From NCBI GenBank assembly GCA_963834725.1, contig CAWICN010000001.1, positions 3,968,001 to 4,032,000 on the forward strand: a stretch of 64,000 bases of DNA, written 5' to 3'. The translations under genes were made by a program, and so were the position numbers. Below are positions 8,896 through 17,264 of this stretch, in pieces. Under the pieces are notes generated by a model. The model saw only the letters and a program-made list of their open reading frames with translations. It was not told where the DNA came from and made no database searches. Source of the DNA: PALSA-693 sp963834725. GTDB taxonomy: Bacteria > Actinomycetota > Acidimicrobiia > Acidimicrobiales > Palsa-688. How positions within the stretch are numbered: position 1 is the first letter of the stretch; every line of letters starts with the position of its first letter.

Positions 8896-8973
8896 CGACC
8901 CTCCCACTCCCGGACACCCTCACGCTCGGGAGACGGGCTCCTGGACGACGTGGGGCCTGGACTGACGACCCTC
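8869..8973. repeat. 35-bp direct repeat, two identical copies
   Basis: An identical 35-bp stretch occurs at 8869-8903 and 8939-8973, a 70-bp period. The first copy covers the last codons and stop of the PPOX gene, the second lies in the gap after it. It looks like a local slippage duplication. Bases 8974-9166 hold no gene that I can support. Confidence 0.85.
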
Positions 8974-9166
8974 TCGATGACCACCTGCTCGAACCGAGCG
9001 CGAAGGCCGTGTTGCATGCGGAAGGCTTCGCCCTGGTGAGACCGCGCCCGGTGACCGGTTCCGGCGTCCCGACCTCGCGGAGCGTGTTCCCGGTGAGGAA
9101 CTAACGCCGGGAGGTCATCGCTGCCCCAAGTAGTGAAGTCCTGATCAATAGCGTTACAGTCCGTCG

Positions 9167-9259
9167 GTGGAGATTCGAGTGGACGAAACCTCGGGTGGCA
9201 CGGCGCCGCAACCTGAGTCGACGCACGCGCCATCCCCGGACGGTGGCGCAATGCGATGA
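9167..9259 (+). CDS. Possible 30-residue leader ORF coupled to ModBC-like gene
   Basis: GTG-initiated ORF of 30 codons (MEIRVDETSGGTAPQPES...) whose TGA overlaps the ATG of the transporter gene. The overlap suggests translational coupling, but the peptide is low-complexity and has no recognised family. It could equally be chance. Confidence 0.25.
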   Translation: MEIRVDETSGGTAPQPESTHAPSPDGGAMR

Positions 9260-11148
9260 CAACCCGACGACCGTTGCAGGTCCTGGCCGCGTTGCTGATC
9301 CTGTATCTGGCCATCCCGGTGGTGGCATTTCTGTATCGGTTCGCCTCATCCCATAACCGCGGGTTCGATGTACCCGGGCTGTGGCCGGCGCTGGCTGTGT
9401 CGGTCAAGACGGCGACCATCTCGCTCGTGATCAGCACCCTGTTCGGTGTTCCCCTGGGTCATCTGCTGGCCCGCAGTCAGGGCCGTCTCGGTACCGTTGC
9501 CAGCGTGGCGGTGCAGTTGCCACTGGCGCTGCCGCCCATCATGAGCGGCATTCTCCTCATTTACCTGATCGGCCCCTACAGCTTCCTGGGGCGGCATTTC
9601 GGCGGCCACCTCACCAATTCCTTGGCCGGCATCGTGATTGCTCAGACGTTTGTGTCTGCTCCGTTCGTGATCGTCGCGTCGCGGTCGGCCTTCGAGGCGG
9701 TCGACCCGTCCCTCGATGGCCTGGCCGCGTCCCTCGGCCACCGGCCGCTGGCCCGATTTTGGCTCATCGATCTGCGGGTGGCGCTACCAGGCATTCGCGC
9801 CGGGATGGTCCTTACCTGGCTGAGAGCTTTCGGCGAATACGGAGCCGTGATCATCGTCGCCTATCACCCGTTCAGCCTGCCCGTCTACACGGAGTTTCAG
9901 TTTTCTGCCACCGGGCTGCCGGCCACGCAGGCGCCGACGTTCCTCGCGCTGTGCTTCGCTGCGGTTGCCATCCTGATCAGCCACGTCGGTTGGCCGCATC
10001 GACAGCATGCAAAGGCGGACCTGGTCGACGCGGCCGGACCTCCCGGTGCCACGCCGACCGCTATGGGCTTCGACCTCGACACCAAGGTCGGGACCTTCCA
10101 TCTCCAGGTGGCTTACCAGGCCACTGGCCACCGCATCGCTATCGTCGGCCCTTCCGGTTCAGGCAAATCCGTCACGTTGCGGGCCCTGGCCGGGTTGGTG
10201 CCCGGAGCAGGGACAGTATGCTACGGATCTCAGGACGTCAGCCTTATCGCACCCGAGGACCGGCGGATCGGTTACGTCCCCCAAGGGCTCGGGCTGATCC
10301 CGGACCGATCGGTCTGGCGTCAGGCCATGTTCGCTGTCGATGCCATTCCGGCTCGGGCCGCATGGTGGTTGCAAACGCTCCACCTGGACCAACTGCTGGA
10401 CCGCCTGCCGTCCCAGCTGTCGGGGGGACAACGCCAGCGGGTCAGCCTGGCTCGCGCCCTCAGTCGCGACCCGCAGGTGGTGTTCCTGGATGAGCCGTTC
10501 TCGGCCCTCGACGCACCGGTCCGCCACGAGCTGATCCAGGAGATGCGCCGGCTTCAGCACCAGGCCGGGCTCTCCACCGTGCTGGTCACCCATGATCCCG
10601 ACGAAGCGGCCATGCTTGCAGATGAGATCCTGGTGATCGGGGACGGGCGGCTACTTCAAGCCGGATCATGCGCTGAGGTGTTCCGCCGCCCGGCGTCGCC
10701 CGCGGTTGCCCGGTTGCTCCGGATCGACAACCTGCTGCCCGGCACGGCTGTCGGGGGCGGCCTCATCGATGTCATCGGGCAACCGGAGCGACTGGACCGG
10801 TGTATCGCGACCGACACCGATGTGCCGCACGGAACGGCGGTGCTCTGGTGCGTGCGGCCCAACCAGGTCATCATAGGGAGCGAGGGCCGGTATCCCGCTC
10901 GGGTGACCGACGTGGTCCAGCTCGGCACATCGACGCCCGTGACCGTACAGCTGGAGGATGGTCCCGACCTCCGGGCCTGGATGCCGAGTTCCGGTCGTCT
11001 CGAGATCGGCGATCCCTGCGGGGTCGACATCGAACCTGACGCCGTGAGCGTCTGGGCCGCGCCCGAACCGGCTCAACCCTTGCCAGCACTGGAACAAGCA
11101 CCTCGCGCCACTGTCAGCGAGAAAGCTGCGGTCCCTCGAGTCTGGTGA
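9256..11148 (+). CDS. Fused ABC permease-ATPase, molybdate/tungstate type (ModB-ModC)
   Basis: A 630-residue fusion of an ABC importer membrane subunit and its ATPase. Residues 1-255 are a ModB-like permease with about six membrane helices and the EAA loop (AFEAVDPSLDGLAASLGHRPLARF). After a linker, residues 275-490 form the ATPase with Walker A GPSGSGKS, signature LSGGQRQR, Walker B VVFLDEPF and switch His VLVTHD. Residues 500-600 resemble a TOBE/Mop-type ligand-sensing domain. The usual arrangement is two separate genes plus a ModA binding protein; no ModA gene is visible nearby. The substrate is probably molybdate, tungstate or sulfate. Confidence 0.82.
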   Translation: MTTRRPLQVLAALLILYLAIPVVAFLYRFASSHNRGFDVPGLWPALAVSVKTATISLVISTLFGVPLGHLLARSQGRLGTVASVAVQLPLALPPIMSGILLIYLIGPYSFLGRHFGGHLTNSLAGIVIAQTFVSAPFVIVASRSAFEAVDPSLDGLAASLGHRPLARFWLIDLRVALPGIRAGMVLTWLRAFGEYGAVIIVAYHPFSLPVYTEFQFSATGLPATQAPTFLALCFAAVAILISHVGWPHRQHAKADLVDAAGPPGATPTAMGFDLDTKVGTFHLQVAYQATGHRIAIVGPSGSGKSVTLRALAGLVPGAGTVCYGSQDVSLIAPEDRRIGYVPQGLGLIPDRSVWRQAMFAVDAIPARAAWWLQTLHLDQLLDRLPSQLSGGQRQRVSLARALSRDPQVVFLDEPFSALDAPVRHELIQEMRRLQHQAGLSTVLVTHDPDEAAMLADEILVIGDGRLLQAGSCAEVFRRPASPAVARLLRIDNLLPGTAVGGGLIDVIGQPERLDRCIATDTDVPHGTAVLWCVRPNQVIIGSEGRYPARVTDVVQLGTSTPVTVQLEDGPDLRAWMPSSGRLEIGDPCGVDIEPDAVSVWAAPEPAQPLPALEQAPRATVSEKAAVPRVW

Positions 11149-11365
11149 CCGACGGGGCGGGTCGGCCGGACCTCGCTGACCATCCATCACCCCGGTGATC
11201 GGCCCTGACGACGGCGTCGACGGGTACTTGCTATGGTGGCCGTTTTGGTCCGCTGGCCGGGTGATCGCCGAGGCCACCGATGCCGCCGTGACCCGTCCCT
11301 TGAGGACGCGAGAAGTGCCAACAGGTCCCGTGCCGGTGTCAGCACTTTCGGTGCCGAGACCCCTT

Positions 11366-11445
11366 CCAGCCGGGACCCCTGCCAGCCGATACCCCTGCCA
11401 GCCGGGACCCCTGCCAGCCGATACCCCTGCCAGCCGGGACCCCTG
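11366..11445. repeat. Five 16-bp tandem units, alternating A/B types
   Basis: Five units of 16 bp: CCAGCCGGGACCCCTG (type A) alternates with CCAGCCGATACCCCTG (type B) in the order ABABA, giving a 32-bp higher-order period. It lies in a 384-bp gap (11149-11532) without a supportable gene. The plus-strand frame through it encodes only a proline/arginine repeat. Confidence 0.9.
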
Positions 11446-11532
11446 CCATCAGGCTTCTCGCCCCGACCGCAGCGACGACCGTTATTCTGCCCTTCTGTCG
11501 CCGTCTTGCCCGTGTGACTCCGGCGCGGCAGG

Positions 11533-11713
11533 GATGGCCGAGGTGATCGAGGCGGGGCGGGCGCCCGGCGATCCGGCCGTGGTCGCCGACGACCACGCCG
11601 AACTGCGTCGGGCCTTCGAGCTGCTGCTCCCGGAGACCAACAGGTACTCGAGTTGCGGGTGATCGCCGGGCTATCGGTGGAACAGGTGGCGTCGATCCTC
11701 GTCAGGCGCGCAT
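11533..11713 (+). pseudogene. Remnant of sigma-70 family (ECF) region 4
   Basis: A short frame reads DPAVVADDHAELRRAFELLLPE and, after a one-base shift near 11645, continues as VLELRVIAGLSVEQVASIL. Together these match the end of a sigma-70 region 4: the helix before the HTH and its first half. The rest of the HTH is missing where the sequence runs into the convergent monooxygenase gene, and regions 2 and 3 are absent. It is a dead fragment. Confidence 0.6.
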
Positions 11714-13510
11714 CTCCAGCCCGGCGAACTTACCCTCGGCCCGCCAGTCGGCGGTGAGCTGGAAAAAGGCGATCGGGCCCTTGCCGTAGGTGTTGGCGAG
11801 CAGTCCGCCGCCCGGGGCCGGCTGGCCTTCATTGTTGTAGTAGCCGGGGGTGCACTGCTCGAAAAAGGCTCCGACGTCGCGCGCTGACTCGGCGAGTGTC
11901 TTCCCCCACTCCTCCTCCGCCTCGGCGCTGGCCTCGATCTCGCGCACATCGTGAGCGACGGCATACTCGAGGATGTGACACAGGTGAGTGTTGGCCTCGT
12001 CCAGGAGATGCGGGTAGTTAGCGGTAAACCCACCCCCGGTATGGCTCAGGATGAACATATTCGGAAAGCCATGGACGTGCATCCCCATGAGCGACTTGAT
12101 GCCACCCGACCAGTACTCCGATAGCTTCACCCCTCCCGCGCCGATGACGTCGTAGCCGGCCCGGCGGGTGTAATCCGTGCCCACCTCGAACCCGGTGGCA
12201 TAGATAAGGCAGTCGAGCGGGTATTCCGTGTCACCCACGATCACCCCGGTTGCTGTGATCCGGTCCACGCCTCGCCCGTTGGTGTCGACCAGGCGCACAT
12301 TGGGGAGATTGAACGTCTGCAGGTACTCGTCGTGGAAGCAGGGTCGCTTGCAGAACTGCCGGTACCAGGGTTTGAGGGCGGCGGCGGTGTCAGGGTCGCC
12401 GACGATCTCGTCCACGCGGGCGCGGATCTGCTCCATCTTCTCGAAGTCGGCCAATTCCATATGGGCGGCGATGTCCTGGCCGCTGCTAGCGGCGTCGGGG
12501 TCTGCCAACAGCCGCACCGCGAGCTTTCCGATGATGTCGGTCCACCCGTCCATCACCAGGTCTTTGTCGGCCACGCCGCCCGAGGTGAGGGTGGTGAAGT
12601 TCGCCATCCGTTCCCGTTGCCATCCGGGCTCCAGCCCGGCCGCCCACTCCGGGTCGGTGGGCCGGTTGGCGCGGACATCGATCGACGACGGCGTGCGCTG
12701 GAACACGTAGAGCTGTTTCGCCGCGCTGCCGACATGGGGGACGGCCTGGACCGCGGTGGCACCGGTGCCGATGATGCCGACCGTCTTGTCAGCGAGCTTG
12801 GTCAGGCCCCCGGTCGAGTCGCCACCGGTGTAGTCGTAGTCCCACCGGCTCGTATGGAACGAGTGGCCCTCGAAGGTCTCGATGCCGGGAATGCCCGGCA
12901 GCTTCGGGCGGTGCAGAGGACCGTTGCCCATGACCACGAACCGGGCCACGAACTCATCCCCACGGTTGGTGCGGATCAAGCACGACGACCGGGCGGGATC
13001 CCACTCGACGCCGGTGACTTCAGTCGAGAGGCAGGCGCGCTCCCACAACCCGAAATGGTCCGCGATCCGGTCACAGTGTTCGAGGATCTCCGGGGCGTGC
13101 GAGTACTTCTCTTTTGGCACGTACCCGGTCTCCTCCAGTAACGGGAGGTAGATGTACGACTCGACATCGCATTGAGCGCCCGGGTAGCGGTTCCAGTACC
13201 AGGTCCCACCAAAGCCGCCGCCCTTCTCGATGATGAGGAAATCGTCGATGCCGGCCTGGCGTAGCCGGGCCCCTGTCATGAGCCCGGCGAGGCCGCCCCC
13301 GATCACCGCGACGGTCACCTGGTCGTTGCGTGGCGGGCGCTCGGTCCAGGCCACGTAGGGATCATCGAGGTAGTGGGCGTACTGACCAGTGATTTCGACG
13401 TACTGATCGTTGCCCTCCGGCCGGAGCCGCTTGTCGCGCTCGCGCCGGTACCGGTCGCGGAGCGCGTCCGGATCGAACCCCATTGGCGTGGTGGTGCTGG
13501 TAGACGACAT
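11702..13510 (-). CDS. Flavin-containing Baeyer-Villiger-type monooxygenase
   Basis: FAD/NADPH-dependent monooxygenase of 602 residues that would insert oxygen next to a ketone. ATG at 13510. FAD-binding glycine motif VIGGGLAG lies near residue 70, the second Rossmann motif GIIGTGATA binds NADPH, and between them FEGHSFHTSRWD matches the Baeyer-Villiger fingerprint FxGxxxHTxxW. The 70-residue N-terminal extension (RDRYRRERDKR...) is typical of the long BVMO subgroup that includes phenylacetone and cyclopentadecanone monooxygenases. It is divergent from a nitroreductase gene, perhaps sharing the intergenic promoter region. Substrate unknown. Confidence 0.87.
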   Translation of the reverse strand: MSSTSTTTPMGFDPDALRDRYRRERDKRLRPEGNDQYVEITGQYAHYLDDPYVAWTERPPRNDQVTVAVIGGGLAGLMTGARLRQAGIDDFLIIEKGGGFGGTWYWNRYPGAQCDVESYIYLPLLEETGYVPKEKYSHAPEILEHCDRIADHFGLWERACLSTEVTGVEWDPARSSCLIRTNRGDEFVARFVVMGNGPLHRPKLPGIPGIETFEGHSFHTSRWDYDYTGGDSTGGLTKLADKTVGIIGTGATAVQAVPHVGSAAKQLYVFQRTPSSIDVRANRPTDPEWAAGLEPGWQRERMANFTTLTSGGVADKDLVMDGWTDIIGKLAVRLLADPDAASSGQDIAAHMELADFEKMEQIRARVDEIVGDPDTAAALKPWYRQFCKRPCFHDEYLQTFNLPNVRLVDTNGRGVDRITATGVIVGDTEYPLDCLIYATGFEVGTDYTRRAGYDVIGAGGVKLSEYWSGGIKSLMGMHVHGFPNMFILSHTGGGFTANYPHLLDEANTHLCHILEYAVAHDVREIEASAEAEEEWGKTLAESARDVGAFFEQCTPGYYNNEGQPAPGGGLLANTYGKGPIAFFQLTADWRAEGKFAGLEMRA

Positions 13511-13606
13511 GTAGCGGATCCCCTTGTCGAGCGGCCGGCCCAGCATCCTAGTGGACTTCATTCTGGGCCGCCTTCGACCGGGTGGAACGAGTAGACAAGG
13601 GGGGCT

Positions 13607-14245
13607 ATGACTATCGACACCGCGGTAACAGATCATCTGCTCTCCACCACCCGGGCGGTGCGCAGGCGACTCGACCTCGACCGTCCAGTCGAGAAGTCGG
13701 TGATCCTGGACTGCATCCGTCTCGCTGTTCAGGCCCCCACCGGCGGCAACTCCCAGACCTGGCGCTGGGTGATCGTGACCGACCCGGACAAGAAGACCGA
13801 GCTCGCTCGCATGTATGCGGAGGGCGGGGGTGCGTACCTCGAGGCGGCGGCCGCCAACGCCACCGATCCCCAGACCAGGCGGGTCTACGAGAGTGCCGTC
13901 TACCTGGCCGAGATCCTGGGCCGGGTCCCCGTCCATGTGATCCCTTGCGTCGAAGGGCGGGTCGACAACGCTCCCAATGCCCGGGCCGCGTCCACGTACG
14001 GCTCGATCATCCCGGCCGTATGGAGCTTCATGCTGGCTCTCCGGAGCCGGGGACTCGGATCGGTTTGGACCACTCTTCATTTGATCAAGGAGAAAGAGGC
14101 CGCCGCTCTGCTCGGGATCCCCGATGACATCACTCAGGTGGCGCTCATCCCGGTCGGCTACACCACCGGTGGCGACTTCAATCCAGCCACCCGTCCTCCG
14201 GTCGAGGGCATCACCTACTGGGACACCTGGGGATCCACGCAGTAG
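13607..14245 (+). CDS. Nitroreductase-family protein
   Basis: FMN-dependent nitroreductase of 212 residues. Family features are the N-terminal TTRAVRRRLDLDRPVEK, the FMN-contacting APTGGNSQTWRW loop, and the C-terminal helix GLGSVWTTLHL with PVGYTTGGDF. Such enzymes reduce nitro groups, quinones or other electrophiles with NAD(P)H. ATG start with a G-rich binding site close upstream. Divergent from the monooxygenase, suggesting joint involvement in xenobiotic turnover. Confidence 0.85.
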   Translation: MTIDTAVTDHLLSTTRAVRRRLDLDRPVEKSVILDCIRLAVQAPTGGNSQTWRWVIVTDPDKKTELARMYAEGGGAYLEAAAANATDPQTRRVYESAVYLAEILGRVPVHVIPCVEGRVDNAPNARAASTYGSIIPAVWSFMLALRSRGLGSVWTTLHLIKEKEAAALLGIPDDITQVALIPVGYTTGGDFNPATRPPVEGITYWDTWGSTQ

Positions 14246-14373
14246 AACAACGGCCCCCGCCAAGCGCGGTGTATCGGGGTCGTCAGATCCGCTGCGTTCT
14301 ACGTCGAGCCGACGCGCTCGAGGTGACCCCGGCGCTCGATCGCACCAGGGCCACCCTTTCCCAGCTACAAGCA

Positions 14374-15939
14374 CTAAGCCGCCGGCTCCAACTCCAGGTC
14401 CGGCTCAGGCACCACCTCGGACACCATTTGCGGCTCCCGGGCTGGAGTCCGGACGAAGAGCGCCACCACCAGCAGGGCGGCCAGGGCGAACGCGGTGGCC
14501 ACGGCGAAGGTGATGTTCAGGCCGTGGACGCTCAAGATCGAAGCGGATCCGGTGTTGACGCGGTCGAACACGCTGACCAGGACGGCCAGCCCGAGGGCGG
14601 CGCCGACCTGTTGGGCCACGTTGATCAGACCGGAGGCGGCGCCGGCGTCAGCGGGCTCGACGCCATGCAGGGCAGCCGTGGTCAGGCTGACGAAGGACAG
14701 ACCCATGCCGGCGCCGATCAAGATCAAGCTGGCCAGCAGCTGAAGATACGACGTGTTCTGGCTGAGTTGCGTGAGCAGGAACAGTCCGCCGGCTAACAGC
14801 ACCGAGCCAGAGAGCATCAGCACCTTCGGATGGAAGCGGGGCGCCAGTACCCGGCTCGTGATCTGCGACGTCAAGAACACCGTCGCCGGGGTGGGCAGGA
14901 ACCCGATGCCGGTGATCAAGGCCGAGTGGTGCTGTATGTCCTGGAGGAACTGGGTGAGGAAGAACACCATGCCGTACATGCCGGCGTAGCCCAGACCACG
15001 GGCCGCGTTGGCTGCGCTCCGGGTCGGGCTGGCCAGGATGCGCAAGGGCAGGATGGGCTCCTCGGCGGTGCGTTCGATCATGATGAACGCCGCGAGCAGA
15101 GCAAGGCCGGCGACGAGCGATGCGATCGTAGTGGGCGAGGCCCAACCCGACGTGCCCGCTTCCACCAGGCCCAGCACTACGCCGGTCATTCCGGCGGTGG
15201 ACGTGACGGCGCCAGCGAGATCGAAGCGGCCATGGCGGCGTTCGGTCTCGTGGAGAACGAGCGAGCCGACGGCGATGACGGCCAGGCCGATGGGGACGTT
15301 GACGAACATCACCCAGCGCCAGGACGCCCACTCGGTGAGCAGCCCGCCGGCGACCAGGCCGGCGGCGCCCCCTGCAGCCGACACCGTGGTGAACAGGCCG
15401 ATGGCCCGCACCCGCCCGGGACCGTCCGGGAAGATGACGGTGAGCAGGGCCAGGGCGGCCGGAGCAGCCAGCGCACCCCCGACACCCTGGAGGGCACGGG
15501 CGGCCAGGAGCATCCAGCCCGTGGTGGCGATCCCGCCGGCCAGGGAACTGATCGAGAACACGCCGATGCCGGCCAGGAAGGTACGCCGCCGTCCTGTGAG
15601 ATCACCCGAACGGGCGCCCAGCATGAGAAGGCCGCCGAAAGTCAGGACGTAGGCGTTGAGCACCCAGGACAGCGTCGAGTTCGAGAAGCCGAAGGTGCGC
15701 TGGATATGGGGAAGGGCGACGTTGACGATCGTGGCGTCGAGCACAACCATCATCTGGGCGGTGAGGATCACCGCCAGCAGCACCGAAGGGTTGCGCCGCC
15801 ACATCCCGCCGCGTCCTCCCTTTCCTCCGCGCTGCGCCGTCACTTCGCGTCGGCCTCCTCCTCCTCCTCCTCCTCCTCCTCCTCCTCCTCGGCGCGGCCC
15901 CCTCCCTCCGCTCCGGGAAACTTTTGACAGTTGAAGCAT
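14374..15939 (-). CDS. MFS drug exporter, DHA2 (EmrB/QacA) family
   Basis: Proton-driven efflux pump with 14 predicted membrane helices. Family motifs: the motif-A-like GARSGDLTGRRRTFLAG, motif D1 VLDATIVNVALP in helix 1, and motif C-like GGLVAGGLLTEWASWRWVMFVNVPIG. Start is ambiguous: ATG at 15939 has GAGAGG about nine bases upstream and gives 521 residues with a glycine run, whereas ATG at 15804 (MWRRNPSVLLAV) also has a purine-rich site and matches the usual family start. Divergent from a TetR gene with an operator pair between them, so substrate-induced derepression is likely. Confidence 0.85.
   Translation of the reverse strand: MLQLSKVSRSGGRGPRRGGGGGGGGGGGGRREVTAQRGGKGGRGGMWRRNPSVLLAVILTAQMMVVLDATIVNVALPHIQRTFGFSNSTLSWVLNAYVLTFGGLLMLGARSGDLTGRRRTFLAGIGVFSISSLAGGIATTGWMLLAARALQGVGGALAAPAALALLTVIFPDGPGRVRAIGLFTTVSAAGGAAGLVAGGLLTEWASWRWVMFVNVPIGLAVIAVGSLVLHETERRHGRFDLAGAVTSTAGMTGVVLGLVEAGTSGWASPTTIASLVAGLALLAAFIMIERTAEEPILPLRILASPTRSAANAARGLGYAGMYGMVFFLTQFLQDIQHHSALITGIGFLPTPATVFLTSQITSRVLAPRFHPKVLMLSGSVLLAGGLFLLTQLSQNTSYLQLLASLILIGAGMGLSFVSLTTAALHGVEPADAGAASGLINVAQQVGAALGLAVLVSVFDRVNTGSASILSVHGLNITFAVATAFALAALLVVALFVRTPAREPQMVSEVVPEPDLELEPAA
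15854..15889. repeat. (CCT)12 trinucleotide microsatellite
   Basis: Twelve perfect CCT units. On the minus strand they would encode a run of glycines near the N-terminus of the MFS exporter if translation starts at 15939; otherwise they lie in its leader. Changes of whole units would keep the frame but alter the spacing to the operators. Confidence 0.9.
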
Positions 15940-15970
15940 CGACTTAGACCTCTCAGCTGGTATTGTGGAC

Positions 15971-16020
15971 CTCAAACGGAAGCTTCCTCCACTTAGTATA
16001 CGGAGGATGCCTCCGTTTAG
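15971..16020. promoter_or_regulatory. Putative TetR operator pair between MFS and tetR genes
   Basis: Two related palindromes in the divergent promoter region. The right one, 16000-16016, is ACGGAGG-ATG-CCTCCGT, perfect over 7-bp arms. The left one around 15974-15990 contains AAACGGAAGCTTCCTCC with the core palindrome GGAAGCTTCC. Read in opposite directions the two sites share AAACGGA and TCCTCC. Two sites placed between a regulator and its divergent pump are typical TetR operators. The function is inferred. Confidence 0.6.
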
Positions 16021-16050
16021 CAAGAACTTTTTGACGGAGGTGCCAGGCTC

Positions 16051-16653
16051 ATGGCTGGCAGCGAAACAAGTGAGGCGGCTGGGCCCGGGGGCCGGCCGCT
16101 GCGAGCGGATGCCAGGCGCAACTATGAACGGCTGGTCACGGCGGCGCGCCAGGTGTTCACCGACCAGGGGGGCGGGGCGTCGATGGAGGCCATCGCCAAA
16201 GAGGCCGGAGTGGGAGTCGGAACCCTTTACCGCCACTTCCCCAAGCGCATCGACGTGGTCGAGGCCGTCTACCGGGACGACGTCGATGTGCTGGTGGGGA
16301 CGGCTGAGCGGGGGCTCGCCGAGCTCGATCCGTGGGAGGCTCTCGAGGCCTGGTTGCGGGCCTATGTCGATTACGGGCAGGCCAAGCGAGTCTTCCTCAA
16401 CGAGCTGCACGAGGCGTTCGAGAAAAACCCTGACCTGAAGGTGGCGTCCCGGGAACGGGTCACCGCTGCGGCCGAGATGGTGCTGAACCGGGCCCAAAAG
16501 GCCGGCGCGGCCCGGACCGACATCGACGGCGCCGACCTGATGCAGATCGTGTCCCCCATGTGCACCAGCCCTACCCTCGAGCCGGGCCAGGGGGAGAGGC
16601 TGATCGCCATGCTCCTCGACGGCCTGCGGCCGAAGGTCGATACCGCGGTCTAA
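16051..16653 (+). CDS. TetR-family transcriptional regulator
   Basis: Repressor of 200 residues. The N-terminal HTH is clear (residues 25-70): RRNYERLVTAARQVFTDQGGGASMEAIAKEAGVGVGTLYRHFPKR. The C-terminal ligand domain is of the SACE_7040-like type (LEAWLRAYVDYGQAKRVFLNEL). ATG start with GGAGG ten bases upstream. It is transcribed divergently from the MFS exporter and probably represses both itself and the pump until a toxic compound binds. Confidence 0.88.
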   Translation: MAGSETSEAAGPGGRPLRADARRNYERLVTAARQVFTDQGGGASMEAIAKEAGVGVGTLYRHFPKRIDVVEAVYRDDVDVLVGTAERGLAELDPWEALEAWLRAYVDYGQAKRVFLNELHEAFEKNPDLKVASRERVTAAAEMVLNRAQKAGAARTDIDGADLMQIVSPMCTSPTLEPGQGERLIAMLLDGLRPKVDTAV

Positions 16654-16665
16654 CCCGCTCGGCGC

Positions 16666-16765
16666 CACGGCCACGCGAAGCTCGCCGGCCACGAAGCTTG
16701 CCGGGCTCGCCGGCCACCCGGCCCGCCTCGCTGGCCGGCCACCCGAAGCTCGCCGGGGCCTGCCA
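16666..16765. repeat. Degenerate GGCCAC...GAAGCTCGCC repeats
   Basis: Downstream of tetR four imperfect units of about 18-25 bp share GGCCAC followed by GAAGCTCGCC-like sequence. They are very GC-rich and can fold. No coding potential seen. Confidence 0.6.
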
Positions 16766-16789
16766 TCTGCTCCCCATGGGGTTGCCGAA

Positions 16790-16842
16790 TCTTTTTGTCG
16801 TATTCATCGCGTATTACGCGGGTTTTATTGACACAAAGGGGC
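16790..16842. other. AT-rich hairpin with TCGCGTATTACGC core (copy 1)
   Basis: An AT-rich island in very GC-rich DNA, centred on the perfect palindrome CGCGTATTACGCG (16808-16820) and flanked by T-rich and A-rich sequence that pairs partly. It lies between the convergent tetR and DUF2007-like genes. The same 13-base core with similar flanks recurs at 36519-36556. It could be a bidirectional terminator or a dispersed protein-binding or repeat element. Confidence 0.5.
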
Positions 16843-16890
16843 GGGACGGCGAACGGCGCCTTACAGCCTCGACCCGGCCGGCAGACAGTC

Positions 16891-17157
16891 CTAGAGCGAC
16901 TCGTCCTCGTCCTCGTCCTCGTCCTCGTCTTCGTGTTCGAGAAGAGCCCGCGCTCGTGGGGCATCTTCCATCGGCACGAAGACGGGCACCCCGTTAGCGA
17001 CGGTCAAGGACGGGTACACCGAGTCCGCATCCACTGTCGCGGATATGCCTGACGCTCGTAGCCGAGCGGCGATCACTTCCGCCTCGATCGGCTGGACTCG
17101 AGTCAGTTCGACCACTCCTTCTCTCGGAGCCTTGGAATGTCGGTCGTCGCTGTCCAT
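16891..17157 (-). CDS. DUF2007-like small protein with acidic repeat tail
   Basis: Protein of 88 residues. The centre (VVELTRVQPIEAEVIAARLRASGISATV ... PVFVPMEDAPRARALLE) matches the small ferredoxin-like fold of DUF2007, often called a putative signal-transducing protein. The last 15 residues are an Asp/Glu run made by a hexanucleotide repeat, GTCCTC on the plus strand, six imperfect units at 16903-16938. The tail length probably varies between strains. Function unknown. Confidence 0.65.
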   Translation of the reverse strand: MDSDDRHSKAPREGVVELTRVQPIEAEVIAARLRASGISATVDADSVYPSLTVANGVPVFVPMEDAPRARALLEHEDEDEDEDEDESL

Positions 17158-17264
17158 GTGCTGGCACCCATCTTTACAGGTCGGGAAAGTGGGCCATCCC
17201 TCGGGTGGAGCCGGGCCATAACCAGGTGAAGGTTCGAGCCCGGTCCGTCAAGGCCCGAGTGCAT

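Noticed and set aside
15854..15889. CCT tract as a CRISPR or structural repeat array
   Set aside because: Simple trinucleotide repeat without spacers.
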